Below are positions 41,786-51,829 of a stretch of 64,000 nucleotides of DNA, piece after piece. This DNA comes from Paraescarpia echinospica (taxonomy: Eukaryota; Annelida; Polychaeta; Sabellida; Siboglinidae). Positions within the stretch are counted from its first letter, which is position 1. Every line of letters begins with the position of its first letter. The stretch covers positions 55,690,626 to 55,754,625 of the forward strand of contig CM034542.1 in the NCBI GenBank assembly GCA_020002185.1. Direction: 5' to 3'. The translations under genes and the position numbers were made by a program. The notes under the pieces were generated by a model. That model was not told the DNA's origin, ran no database searches, and was given only the letters and a program-made list of their open reading frames with translations.

Positions 41786-42962
41786 ATGGAGCCAACCGAA
41801 CAAGTTGGTAATTATGCGGCCAATTCTCATCAGGCGCAAAACAGGTACGTTTTGCTAACTCACTGACTTTCATTGCTAACTCACCTAACACTGACTTTCA
41901 TCGCTCACTTTCTTTTATAACGTTCACTATTTTTTCAGCAATCCGCCTCCCCAAAACGCCGGACTCGGTACGCCCCAAGTCGTCGTGAATACGCCTCCCC
42001 AAGTCGACGTGATTGCGCCTCCCCAAGCCGCCGGCGATATTCCACCGCCTGCCTCTATGCGTCTACCCCCACCACAAAGCCGCCCCGGCACAAGGTACGT
42101 TTAACGATAATTTACCTTTATTTTGCAGACTTTCGATAAAAAGCTATAGCGCCCCACTATTTACAAACGCCTCGCTACCGACTTAATGTTTTTTTACAGG
42201 CCCTAACCTAAACAGAGACGCACCGTTACTTTAATACTTTTTTTCATACTTGCAGACGAAACATCGCCGGCTTCGATACCCTACATATAGGACGCGGACA
42301 AACCCTTGCGAGGCCCTCGCACCGAAACGGCTTTATTCATAGATCGCATAGAATAAATTTAACCCCAGCCGATCTGCTTATGATAGATAGAGGGTCGCGC
42401 GCCGATCGACCTGGGACATTGTACCTTGGACGTCGCCGACCGCATCACAGCCCTTAACACTGTTTCCGTCTCCACAGATGAACCCCCCGTGCGCCAGTAT
42501 CACTAATTAAACTTTTCCTCATTCCCCTGCAGAGACCTCTACGTGATAGATCGGAGCCTGGTGCATCGACGCTATGATATCGGCCGGGGCACTATACTGC
42601 ACCATGTTGGACCTTCCCCCCGCCCGATCACGTTCACCTCATCCCGATGCCGTCACCAGCCCCTCTTGGCCGTTGAGCCGCAACGACGGCCACCACCCGA
42701 ACAAGACAGTGACGATTCACTCGAAGAGTTCGAAGAAAACTTCGACGATGACTTCTACCCCGGCTACACTGATTTAGAAGTTATTGCGGCCGGCAACCCC
42801 TTCCCAGACACTTTCGCACAACCATTCTCATTTGCGGATATTTTTCCAGCCCCTGAAATTCTACCCCCCTCATTTGCCCCACCCATCCCAGCACATCTTT
42901 CCGTGCATTTAGCCTTTCCGCCACAACCCCCGGGGCGACACGGCTTTGGCCCACCGCCGTGA
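41786..42962 (+). CDS. Spliced Pro-rich/acidic accessory gene with alternative last exons
   Basis: Exon 1 is 41786-41844 and exon 2 is 41939-42094; both donors read AG/GTACGTTT and the intron-1 acceptor is CTATTTTTTCAG. Exon 2 ends in phase 2. Two downstream exons fit that phase: 3a, 42256-42457 (138-aa protein), after CATACTTGCAG; or 3b, 42533-42962 (214-aa protein), after ATTCCCCTGCAG. Both totals are divisible by three. Exon 2 encodes repeated PPQ units. Exons 3a and 3b share a DLxxIDR...GT(L/I) pattern, so one may be a duplicate of the other. Exon 3b adds a strongly acidic stretch (DSDDSLEEFEENFDDDF) and a Pro/Phe-rich tail, like an activation domain. I recognise no family. An acceptor at 42128 would also keep phase but hits a stop after ~20 codons. 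Splicing is inferred from sequence alone. Confidence 0.6.
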
Positions 42963-43635
42963 TAAATGAACCAATACAATTTATTTCTCACCGTTTATTG
43001 TTTTCCGTGTTTCCTTTCACACTCCGCCAGCATTCCAAATCACACACGAATAATATTTTCCACCTATTCGTCGTTGCAACAACGCCCAAGCCACAAGCTT
43101 AATACACGCGCACAGACCAATCTGACAGCGCCGGCCCCCAGCTGCTATAACGATATTGCACGCGTATCAGCGCCCACCAACTGTGTTTCCAACTTACACA
43201 CGATAAAGCCAGCGAACGCCACAAGCTAAATACGCGCACACACAGACCACCAACTGCAATAACACACGAATAATTCCACCTATATTAATACGCGCACACA
43301 CACACACAGGCCAATCTGACAGCTCCGATATTGCACCGCAATTGCACGCGTATCCATCAGCGGTGCCGCAGCTAGCACTGACAGGCAATATCCACATCAG
43401 CGCCAGAACAAACGCGCACCACGAAAAATCCGGCCTTCCATGCCGCAGCCAGCACTGACACATCGGTGCCAGAAGCTTATTACAAGCGCGCGCCTCGAAA
43501 AACATTTATCCGTCAAACCAATGCACATAAAATCCTGCAGCCTGACATTCGACACCACCATTTGCCAGTGAGACGTGAAAACCAGGCCACCAGGCGTAAT
43601 CTAAACCGCGCGGCCCCACCTCCACCACCGCACCG
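42963..43635. other. AC-rich non-coding right arm with imperfect direct repeats
   Basis: Words such as CCACAAGCTNAATACNCGCGCACA, CCAATCTGACAGC, CACACGAATAAT and CAGCACTGACA recur two or more times, so this is a region of local duplications. A 103-codon minus-strand frame (43505-43194) starts with an ATG and contains a hydrophobic signal-like stretch (WCAFVLALMWILPVSAS). It lies ~130 bp downstream (leftward) of the heat-shock element array but has no other support, so I do not call it. Confidence 0.5.
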
Positions 43636-43668
43636 TTCTAGAAGCTTCTAGAAGGTTCTAGAACCTTC
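43636..43668. promoter_or_regulatory. Perfect heat-shock element, seven alternating units
   Basis: TTC and GAA alternate with exact 2-base spacers seven times (TTCnnGAAnnTTCnnGAAnnTTCnnGAAnnTTC). Three contiguous units are enough to bind an HSF trimer, so seven perfect units should be a very strong site. The sequence is nearly symmetric and works in either direction. No clear TATA box lies close on either side. The nearest TIR is ~200 bp to the right. Confidence 0.75.
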
Positions 43669-43863
43669 CCGCGCGTCATTATTTTAAACTCGCTGATCTC
43701 CAGGGGTGTCACTTCACTCTAAAATCTTTCCCACCTCCCGTGCACGTATTTAATACTAATAGGTCGCTATTTACTATTTTTAGTCATTGTTAACGTTCTC
43801 CTCCGATAATTGCGCTACTCATTTGTTACTAATTAGTACTTAATTAATTAATTAATTAATTAC
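43669..43863. other. Short AT-rich segment inside the right TIR
   Basis: Contains a (TTAA)n microsatellite at about 43841-43862. A GAGTAGCGCA word (reverse strand, about 43811-43820) is shared with the left arm inside its TIR, marking a former longer TIR. Confidence 0.6.
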
Positions 43864-44083
43864 CCTAATTAGTACCTGATTAGCCACTAGAGGTCGTCAT
43901 TCCCCCTATTTATTCCATCTTTATTCAGTAGATGGCGACACCCTCTTTCTCATGACCCCCATCAATCACTTTTTGACGTTGCTAAATCATACTGATAAAA
44001 AACGTAGGAATTCTACTTATAAAAAACGAAAAAGCCTTTGATCTTAGGTCACTTCCGGGGATGGCGGACCTCTTACCACTACT
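43864..44083 (-). repeat. Right terminal inverted repeat (220 bp)
   Basis: Reverse complement of the left TIR with two substitutions and no gaps. It ends ...CTTACCACTACT and is followed at once by the CATGTT duplication. Confidence 0.95.
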
Positions 44084-44089
44084 CATGTT
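44084..44089. repeat. Right target-site duplication CATGTT
   Basis: Matches 27105-27110 exactly. Removing the element and one copy restores a continuous retrotransposon sequence. Confidence 0.9.
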
Positions 44090-44880
44090 AGTTGCTCTCC
44101 TCTGTACTCTTTCTAGCATATCTATGTCCTTCCTGCGATATGGCCTCCACGCTTAAATACAATATTCTAAATGCGGCCTAACTATTGTTTTGTACAGCGG
44201 TATTATTAGCTCTTTTTCCGTATACGTTATGTTTCGCCTAATTAATCCAAGGATTTGATTTCCCTTTGAAGCGGCAATACCGCATTGCTCTGAAACCTTC
44301 ATATCAGCACTAATGGTTAACCCTAAGTCCTTTTCTTTTACTGTAGTACTTAGTACAAAACCTCCCATTGTATATTGTACATCTTCGTTCCCATGTCCTG
44401 TGTGGAGGCATTTACATTTCCCAAAATTGAACAATATTTGCCATTTTTTAGACCATTTTATCAATCTGTCAAGATCATCTTGTAAATACTATGTATCTTC
44501 ATCACGTTTAATCCTTCTAAACAATGTTGTGCCATCCGCAAATTTCAACACCTTGCTTGTTATATCGTCGTCCAAATCGTTGATATATATTCAGAATAAT
44601 ATAGGTCCTAGTCCTGATCCCTGTGGTACCCCACTCAAAACTGATTTCCAGTTTGAAGCCTCCCCATCAACCCGTTATCTTCTGTCAATTAGCCATTTTT
44701 CTATTCAGTAAATTAAACCATTTCCTATGCCATGGACATTTAGTTTAAGCAGTAATATTTGATGTGGCACTTTGTCGAAAGCTTTCTGAAAATCTAAGTA
44801 GATAATATCTACTGGTGATCCCTCGTATACCCACTTAGTGATATCTTCCAAAAAACATAACATATTTGTTAAGCATGACC
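44090..44880 (-). pseudogene. Non-LTR RT (CR1/L2-like), 5' side of the Polinton-split copy
   Basis: Read on the minus strand this carries the palm and C-terminal parts of a LINE RT. DIIYLDFQKAFDKVPH is motif A (~44790). SGVPQGSGLGPILF is the next block (~44630). KFADGTTLF stands at motif C, where FADD is expected, so the second catalytic Asp is replaced. KEKDLGLTISADMK and IVRPHLEYCIQAW follow, ending at the Polinton junction. At least four in-frame stops are present. The continuation is at 26790-27110. The copy was probably dead before the Polinton landed. Confidence 0.8.
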
Positions 44881-45350
44881 TCGCTTTTAGAAATGGCTAA
44901 AAGCTTGAAACAGTGCAGCTTTAAATACCTGGGTGCATTAATCACAGATGAGTGGTCTACACCTGAAGTGCTATCCAGGATTGCATTGACAACTACTAAA
45001 AACCATCTCGAACAACAACAATTAACATCTCACTCAACTCCAAAGACAGACTGATGCGCACCCTTGTGATATCAATCTTCCTTTACGGTTACAAGACGTG
45101 GACCACTACAGCAGACCTGCAAAAAAGAATCCAGGCCATATGGAGGTCAGATACTACCGCAAGATCCTGCGCATCTCATACAAAGACCACATCACCAACG
45201 AATATATCTGTCAACTCTCCCGCTATTTCCGGGTTTCCAGGAATATAGGCAAATCTCCAGGATTTTCGCTGAATATTTCCATCAGCACCCTCCGTCTTCC
45301 AATATCATGGGTCGAGCAGATCGAGACAGCAGATAAGCTGAAAGGCTGAA
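44881..45350 (+). pseudogene. Second non-LTR RT fragment, plus strand
   Basis: Plus-strand pieces in changing frames: KSLKQCSFKYLGALITDEW, then MRTLVISIFLYGYKTWTTTA, then VRYYRKILRISYKDHITNE. These match the post-palm region of endonuclease-RT LINE proteins. Frameshifts separate them. It lies head-on to the CR1/L2-like fragment at 44090-44880. Confidence 0.6.
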
Positions 45351-45483
45351 ATTACGGCAAAAAATACGACGGCTAGGCGGCGAAATTTTTTCGATGTACC
45401 ATAATTATTTCTAGATGAAAAAAAATTCCAAATTATAAAAACGCAGATTTTAGCACACACAGAGCTCTATATACTGTTGCATA

Positions 45484-46562
45484 TGTAGAGAATTTAGAAT
45501 GATAACGCACATAGTATCAATCTTCTTAATTGCTGGATGTTGTACAGGCTCCGAAAAGCCAATTTATATGCAAATGACTATATAGCTGGGGTGGGGGATT
45601 TGTTTACAGTTGAGGCCATCTGGTTTTGGGGAGGCAAGAGCCCTATACAGAGGGCCTTTGTTCAGAAGGTTACTATAAGTTCACTGGCACACTGACAAGA
45701 TTTCTAAAGACCCGTAGACTTTGGGAATGACATAACTAAAGGGTCAGCGTCTCACCCAAGGCTATGGTTTTAGCAGTATAAATAAGGGGTATTTGTGGAT
45801 AATCGGGGCGACTACTGGGGCACACTGCCGGAGGAACGTTTCTCGTGAAGCACTGTCACCGAGCGCCCTGCGAGAAGTACTAAAAGACTCTCGCAGTACA
45901 CCCGTGGCAATCAGTTATTCGCAGACTCGGTGAGTAACTCGGTTGCTGTATAATAAGCCGCCGCCGTCTGACTTATCGTTCTGACACTTAGAATTCGGTT
46001 GCTGTATATAGGCCGCCGCCGTCTGACTTATTGTTCGGACATTTAGAATATATCGGTTATAATTCGGTTGCTGTAATAGCTGCCGCCGTCTGAACCTATT
46101 GTTCTGACATTTAGAATATATCGGTTATAATTCGGTTGCTGTAATAGCTGCCGCCGTCTGAACCTATTGTTCTGACATTTATAATATATCGGTTACAATT
46201 CGGTTGCTGTATAAGCCGCCGCCGTCTGAACCTGTTGTTCTGACATTTAGAATATATCGGTTACAATTCGGTTGCTGTATAAGCCGCCGCCGTCTGAACC
46301 TGTTGTTCTGACATTTAGAATATATCGGTTACAATTCGGTTGCTGTATAAGCCGCCGCCGTCTGAACCTGTTGTTCTGACCTTTATAACTGGGTAGTATT
46401 TAGCAGACATAGCCGTATACTGTGTATTAGATTTTGCATTGGTAGGGTTTTCCGCATATAATAAACTGTGAAAACGTATAACCTGACTTATCATTAGTAC
46501 GACTGAGTGAGTGAACGTGTGCCCGTATGCTTCCCTGCCGACCGCTCGCCGCAAACGCTACA
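45484..46562 (+). mobile_element. Probable solo LTR (Ty3/gypsy-like)
   Basis: A 1079-bp segment starts TGTAG and ends CTACA (5-bp inverted ends of the TG...CA kind), flanked on both sides by CATA (45480-45483 and 46563-46566). Inside are TATAAATAAG at 45777-45786, as expected for U3/R, and AATAAA at 46460-46465, about 100 bp before the end, as expected for R/U5. No retroviral genes lie on either side, so this would be a solo LTR left by recombination. No primer-binding site or polypurine tract can be tested. Confidence 0.55.
45934..46390 (+). repeat. ~67-bp tandem array inside the LTR
   Basis: Seven copies, each containing CGGTTGCTGTA followed by GCCGCCGCCGTCTGA and TTGTTCTGACATTTAGAATA, with the last copies almost identical. 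The array begins ~150 bp after the TATA box, so it would lie in the transcribed R/U5 region. Confidence 0.85.
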
Positions 46563-46566
46563 CATA

Positions 46567-47587
46567 CATGTTAATTTGTCACAGTCCTGAAACTTGGAAG
46601 TCGCGTTGTGAAAAGTCATAATATTTTCTTAAATCAAAATGTCATCAGTATATTTGATACATCATCGTAGTGCCTGACATTAGACCCTACATGGATTTGT
46701 TGGATTTCCACTAATCGATATAGTTGGAAAGATGTTAACAAGTCAGTTTGGCATGCTAATAAAGATGGGGACGATTTGGTAAGGGTGGATATTAGTTTCC
46801 CGGATGTTTTGCTTCAATGGGAAAGCGCGAAACGAGACGAAACAGCAAGTTGGACTTTGTGCTAAACGGATGCATACAAGTACAATTGTATGGAGGCGAT
46901 GAAAGGATGACACCAACACTCAGCACTTTACAGACGTTAGGTATGGATGCGGGTATTTATAGATCGTTGTGCGTGTTGCTCTAGCCGTAACCGGCTAATT
47001 AATTTGGGTATCCATTAATTTGACTTTGAGGGGGCGTGGCAGATCGTATTTTCTTCTTCCGATAAATTTTTTTCTCGCAGGTAAGCATTATCAGGTATGT
47101 TTACGAGTGTGCAGGTGTCGGATGTGCCTTAAAATTGGTCCCACACTAAAAGGCGGACCGCAAACGGGCGGACCGGGCGGACCTGCGTTAGCTCAAGTTT
47201 GGGCTGTTTGGAGTAAATCACCTAAGTCTAAGACCTAAGACCACATTCACAAGGATGCGTGCGATCGTTGTTCCTTCTTTACAAGCGTTGTTGTTGTTTG
47301 CGTGTGCGTTCGTAAATATTGGAGTATCTTTTATTATTGTATTATATCACAATATTAACAAATCTAAACATAATACCTGAATGGTGTAACTTGCATTTAG
47401 AAAATCTTAACATAATAATAAATTAACAGTTTACTTACTATAAAAGAACACTCTGAATATCCCACGCAGAGTCAGTTTATTTAAATCGTTTTTTTTATTT
47501 ACTCCAAACAGCCCAAACTTGGGCTAACGCAGGAGTTGTATGGTGCTTGTTTGTGCGCATGCGTTGTGGGTAGTTTGTTTGTTTATT
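46567..47587. other. Intergenic with a 37-bp inverted repeat pair
   Basis: Bases 47182-47218 and 47497-47533 are inverted copies of each other with one mismatch (core AGTTTGGGCTGTTTGGAGTA), 278 bp apart. This could be a small non-autonomous inverted-repeat element; no target duplication was identified. No gene is recognised here. Confidence 0.5.
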
Positions 47588-48070
47588 TTATAGGCACCTT
47601 AGATGATTGGGTGTGGTGAAAGGGAGGTTCATGATCGCTGTTTGAAACGCTATGGGGCTTTCTAGTTCAGTAATCGGTGGTGGAATCATATTCCAGATTC
47701 GAACTGCTCGAGGGTAGAAAGAGAACACTGCTGCATTGATGCGGCACCTAGGGGCTACGTAGTGGCCATGGTTTTTTGACTGTGTTAGTAGACCTGGTGG
47801 GGATGTGATGTTGATTATGTTATTTAATATTTTAATAGTTTGATGTAACAACTCGTTTAACGGTACATGTTTTCACGGGACACTATCAGTGTATCACCTG
47901 TTAGTGAATGCTGACCTTATTGAAACAATTACGATAGACCCAGGTGAGGAATTCTGAGGCTCCAGCAGTCTTTGGATTTTGTGTGATCTATTGTATAGGG
48001 CCAGGCATATTTGGTTAGATTTCAGTTGGATTGCACTGCTAGCTGCATATGTGTTAGTGAGTGTGTGAGT
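47588..48070 (-). pseudogene. 3' end of a non-LTR retrotransposon RT
   Basis: Minus-strand LLEPQNSSPGSIVI, then MLHQTIKILNNIINITSPPG, SFYPRAVRIWNMIPPPI and a final SPIAFQTAIMNL. This is the typical 'FFPRTIxxWNxLP...FK' end of CR1/L2/Jockey-type RT proteins. A stop interrupts the upstream part. Confidence 0.6.
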
Positions 48071-48329
48071 AGTTCATGTTATTTGAATGTTCTTGTTAAC
48101 TGAGATCGTGGACAGCATCGCTGTCCCAGACACATTCACAACTTTGTTTTACAGGCCTAATTAATGCATTTATTAAATTCACACTCATTTTGTAATTATA
48201 CAATAAATACCCAATTTAAATCAGCTTAATCTAAATTATAACATAGATATGGCCTTCAGTTATATTAATATTTTTTATATAAATCTTAGCATGTAAATGA
48301 CTGAATTCATTTCCAAGAGCACAAACTAA

Positions 48330-50470
48330 TCATAGGATCTTTATACAAACCACCAAACTCAGCTCAAGTTAATATAGAACAGCTAGCCACCTCTCTAAGA
48401 GACAAACACACCAACTTCAAGAATGCTGTACTACTTATCGAAGGAGATTTCAGTTTACCTGATATAGACTGGAATGACTGCATCATTAAACCAAATGCCG
48501 CAGAATCGTCAGCATGTAACCTCCTGCTAGATGTCTGTAATGAATTCTTCCTGGACCAGTTGGTCAAAGAACCCACATGGGTCCAAGGTACAACTAAAAA
48601 CATTCTCTACTTAGTCCTTACGACTCACCCAAATTTTGTTGTTCAGTGCAAAGTTGTTGCTGGCATAAGTGACCACAAGGTCATCTCATTCTCCATTAAC
48701 ACCAAGCCAAACCTAAACAAGAAGATAACACGGAAAGTATTTTGATTTGGTAGGGCAGATATGCCCAGCATGAAAGCAGACATGGTAGCTTTTCAGCACT
48801 CATTTTTCAGTAGTGAGCCACTACGTCTCGCATTGTCCAGGAAAACTGGAATATGCTCACCTCAGAAATAAAGGTTCTAATGAATAAACACATTCCAACT
48901 AAGATGACTTGCTCAAAGCATATAAACCCATGGATTACTAGAGAGATCAGAAGAATGAGTAAAAAGAGACAAAGATTGTATGCTAGTAACAGAGCACAAA
49001 CAATGAGGACTGGAAGACTTACAAACAAAGACTATCAAAAAGAAACCCAAAAGAAACAGTGCCACAAATACTGGTCCTTCCTAAACAATATGTTTGAAGA
49101 CCCTAATAATAAATCAAACAAATCAAACAAAGTCTTCTGGTGCTTCATTAAATCAAAGAAACAAGACTCGACCAATATATCTTCCTTAAAAAGGGATCTA
49201 ACATAATCTTTGACAACTAAGGGATAGCTAACACTTTGAATGAACAATTTTGTTCAGTCTTCACCAATGAAAACACCTCCAACCTACCAATCATAAACGA
49301 ACCTGAACGTCCGCCAATCCATCACATCACAGTAATTCTGGATGATGTTCTAAAACTGCTACAATCACTGAACACTGACAAGGCCACTGGACTAGCTGCC
49401 CTCCCGGCTCGTATATTGAAAGACCTCGCAGTTGAAATCTCTCCAATACTAACAACCATATTTCAGCAGTCATTGGACACAGGTCTAATCCCATCAGATT
49501 GGAGACTTGCAAACATCACCCCAATTTACAAGAAAGGAGACAGGGCCACACCATCCAATTATCGCCCTGTATCTATCACATCAATCTGCAGCAAGTTGAT
49601 TGAGCACATGTATAGTATTCAGCCAAGTCATTGCAGTATTCTTACAGATACCCAGCACGGTTTCAGACCCGGCCGTTCATGTGAATCACAACTAATTATC
49701 ACAACCCAAGAACTTGTTAAATCCCCAGATAATCGTGAATAATTTGACGCAGTGATTCTTGACGTCTCCAATGCATTTGACCGAGTCCCCGACCAACGAT
49801 TACTACTCAAACTGCACCACTGTGGAATTTTAGGCCCCCTACAGTAACTACTGTGGATACAAAACATCCTGACATCCCGATCCCAGCGAGTGGTGGTGGA
49901 CGGAAAGTCTTCGCACTGGGTTCCCATCACCTCAGAATCCCCCAGGGAACAGTCCTCGGCCCATTGCTTTTTCTATCCTTCATCAAAGCTACGTCAACAA
50001 GCCTACTTTCCACTTGTCCGTCCCCACTTAGAATACTGCAGTACTGTCTGGAACCCATACATCAAGACGGAGGTAAACCAAATAGAAAATATCCACAGCC
50101 GGGCAGCCAGATTTGTCCTGAACAATTATAGTCAGAGAGAAAGTGTGTCTGCAATGATTACCGGGGTAACCACCTCCATTGGGAGTCCCTTGAGAGAAGA
50201 AGACAACTCTCTTGCCTCCTCTTGATGTATCGGATCCTAAACCACCAGATTGCCATCAATGGTAACCACTACCTTGCCCCAATGCTCCTCACCAGTGCAA
50301 GATATTATTATCCAAATAAATATAAGATTATCCCAGCTCGCATTCAGGTCTACAGCAATTCTTTCTTCCTATGCACTGTCTCCTGGTGGAACGTCCTCCC
50401 CGGGAATGTGTTGGTAGCTCCAACAATCCAGGCCTTCAGGGGAGCAGTTGTTTCACACTTCTGGTCTGTG
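48330..50470 (+). pseudogene. L2/CR1-like retrotransposon, endonuclease + RT, internally deleted
   Basis: Plus strand, in order: the C-terminal part of the AP-like endonuclease (GDFSLPDIDWND, later GISDHKVISF); a linker (AKNKHIPTKMT-like region, HINPWITREIRR); the RT start (LNTDKATGLAALPARILKDL, YKKGDRATPSNYRPVSITS, HGFRPGRSCESQL); motif A (VILDVSNAFDRVPDQ, ~49755); then a PQGTVLGPLLF block (~49950). It then jumps to FPLVRPHLEYCSTVWNPYIK (~50010). The catalytic motif C (FADD) and ~100 residues are missing, and stops interrupt the frame. The C-terminus (LCTVSWWNVLPGNV) runs to ~50450. A (CA)n tract at 50568-50645 follows, a usual LINE 3' end. Confidence 0.75.
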
Positions 50471-50567
50471 TTTTTACTCGCACCTCGTTCATACTTTACT
50501 CGCACTTTGTATATACTTTTTCTCGCACCTTCACATCTGGCACAGCACAATTGTATATATATACGCA

Positions 50568-50629
<62 letters not shown>

Positions 50630-50645
50630 AACACACACACACACA
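50568..50645. repeat. (CA)n microsatellite
   Basis: Alternating CA with one TA interruption, directly after the 3' end of the L2/CR1-like fragment. Confidence 0.95.
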
Positions 50646-50689
50646 TTGGTGTCAAAATCCAGACTTATGGAGTATGCTGATTAACTACG

Positions 50690-51535
50690 TAGAAGTAGAA
50701 ATATCAATCAGACAAAATTCCAAGGGCATAGAGTTGCATAATTAATCATTGGCCAGTAGTCAAGTAGACATTCTCTTATTTCTAATGTGTGCTAGCCTAT
50801 GACTATGTCTGCAGCCAGTGTGGGCAGGGTTCTCAACTGGTGTTGTCCCAATTAATCAATGTTATCGATGATGGTGATCTATTGGTTCATGATTTCGATC
50901 AGTTAATAATCTTGTGTGATTGATGATTGTTTTTTATTATAGGCCTATAAAATTAAATTTGAGTGATACTGATAGAGATTGTCTTGGGTGACCGTTAGAA
51001 CAGGTGGAAACCCATGTCCAGCAGATTTCACACCTGTACATATATGATAAGAATAATTAGAGCTACTGTAACTCCATCTGGTAGATAATGGAGCCCTATT
51101 AATAGTCTATATTAATGATCATTTTGATAAATCTTCTGTTCTATTTTTCCTTAGTAGTTGTTACATTAATCAGTGTGTTGTCGTTTTATATATTTGTTTA
51201 ACAGGGACAAGCGGAATGCCAGGAATTCCGCAATGTTGAAGATGATTTGATATTGTAGCATTTTTTGTATCGCAGCAAATGACTAGGGCGTGACACTGAT
51301 TTGGCTTTGTGTCAGTTATTTTGAAGCCTGTAATGGTTGAATTTCGGTTGTCATTGTGACTTGTGTTCTGGTCGCCTACTGCAGGTAAAAATAGAGGTCA
51401 CGTGACTGGCCATGTGGTCGTTGGTTGTGTTAGTTGGTTGGTTGCTCGCTGTGTGTACCTTATTGTAGTGTTAGAAACAATCCGTGTCTAGCATCTAGTA
51501 GTCGCATGAGACAGGTGGTTGTATGAGACACGTGG
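50690..51535. other. Intergenic, no gene recognised
   Basis: AT-rich sequence without repeats or coding frames that I can support. Confidence 0.5.
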
Positions 51536-51815
51536 TTGCCTGAGACACAGATCTTTGAGTCACAGATCATTGAGTCACATATTGTTGAGTCACAGGCCAT
51601 CGAGCCAGAGATCATTGAGTCACATATGTTGAGTCACAGATTGTTGAGACACAGATCATTTAGTCATATATTGCACAGATCATTGAGTCACATATTGTTG
51701 AGTCACAGATCACTGATCCACAGATCGTTGAGTCACAGATTGTTGAGACACAGATCATTTAGTTATATATTGCACAGATCATTGAGTCATAGATTGTTGA
51801 GTCACAGTTTGTTTC
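51536..51815. repeat. Degenerate short tandem array (CACAGATCATTGAGT words)
   Basis: Words GAGTCACAGATCATT and GAGTCACATATTGTT alternate about 15 times with a 15-bp basic period, and a longer unit (~95 bp, containing TTTAGT(C/T)ATATATTGCACAG) is repeated once. An open frame across it only reflects the period being a multiple of three. Confidence 0.85.
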
Positions 51816-51829
51816 CTGTTCAAAATTAA

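Larger units (their letters stand above)
27111..44083. mobile_element. Complete Polinton/Maverick element
   Basis: A 16,973-bp unit bounded by 220-bp TIRs starting AG and a perfect 6-bp duplication. It encodes the full hallmark set: retrovirus-like chromodomain integrase, protein-primed DNA polymerase B, FtsK/HerA-type packaging ATPase, adenain-like protease, major and minor capsid proteins. Gene content, order and the AG...CT ends fit Polintons, which are related to adintoviruses and are thought able to form virions. The left half is transcribed rightward and PolB leftward, so they converge at about 34174-34468. The coding part is far more GC-rich than the host. Near-identical TIRs, an intact duplication and open structural genes indicate a recent insertion. 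The one visible lesion is a frameshift in PolB. Confidence 0.97.

Noticed and set aside
43194..43505. Minus-strand 103-codon frame near the heat-shock element with a signal-like hydrophobic stretch
   Set aside because: It runs through AC-rich duplicated non-coding sequence, has no TATA box or motif, and its Cys/Val content follows the repeats. It is kept only as a possibility in the region note.
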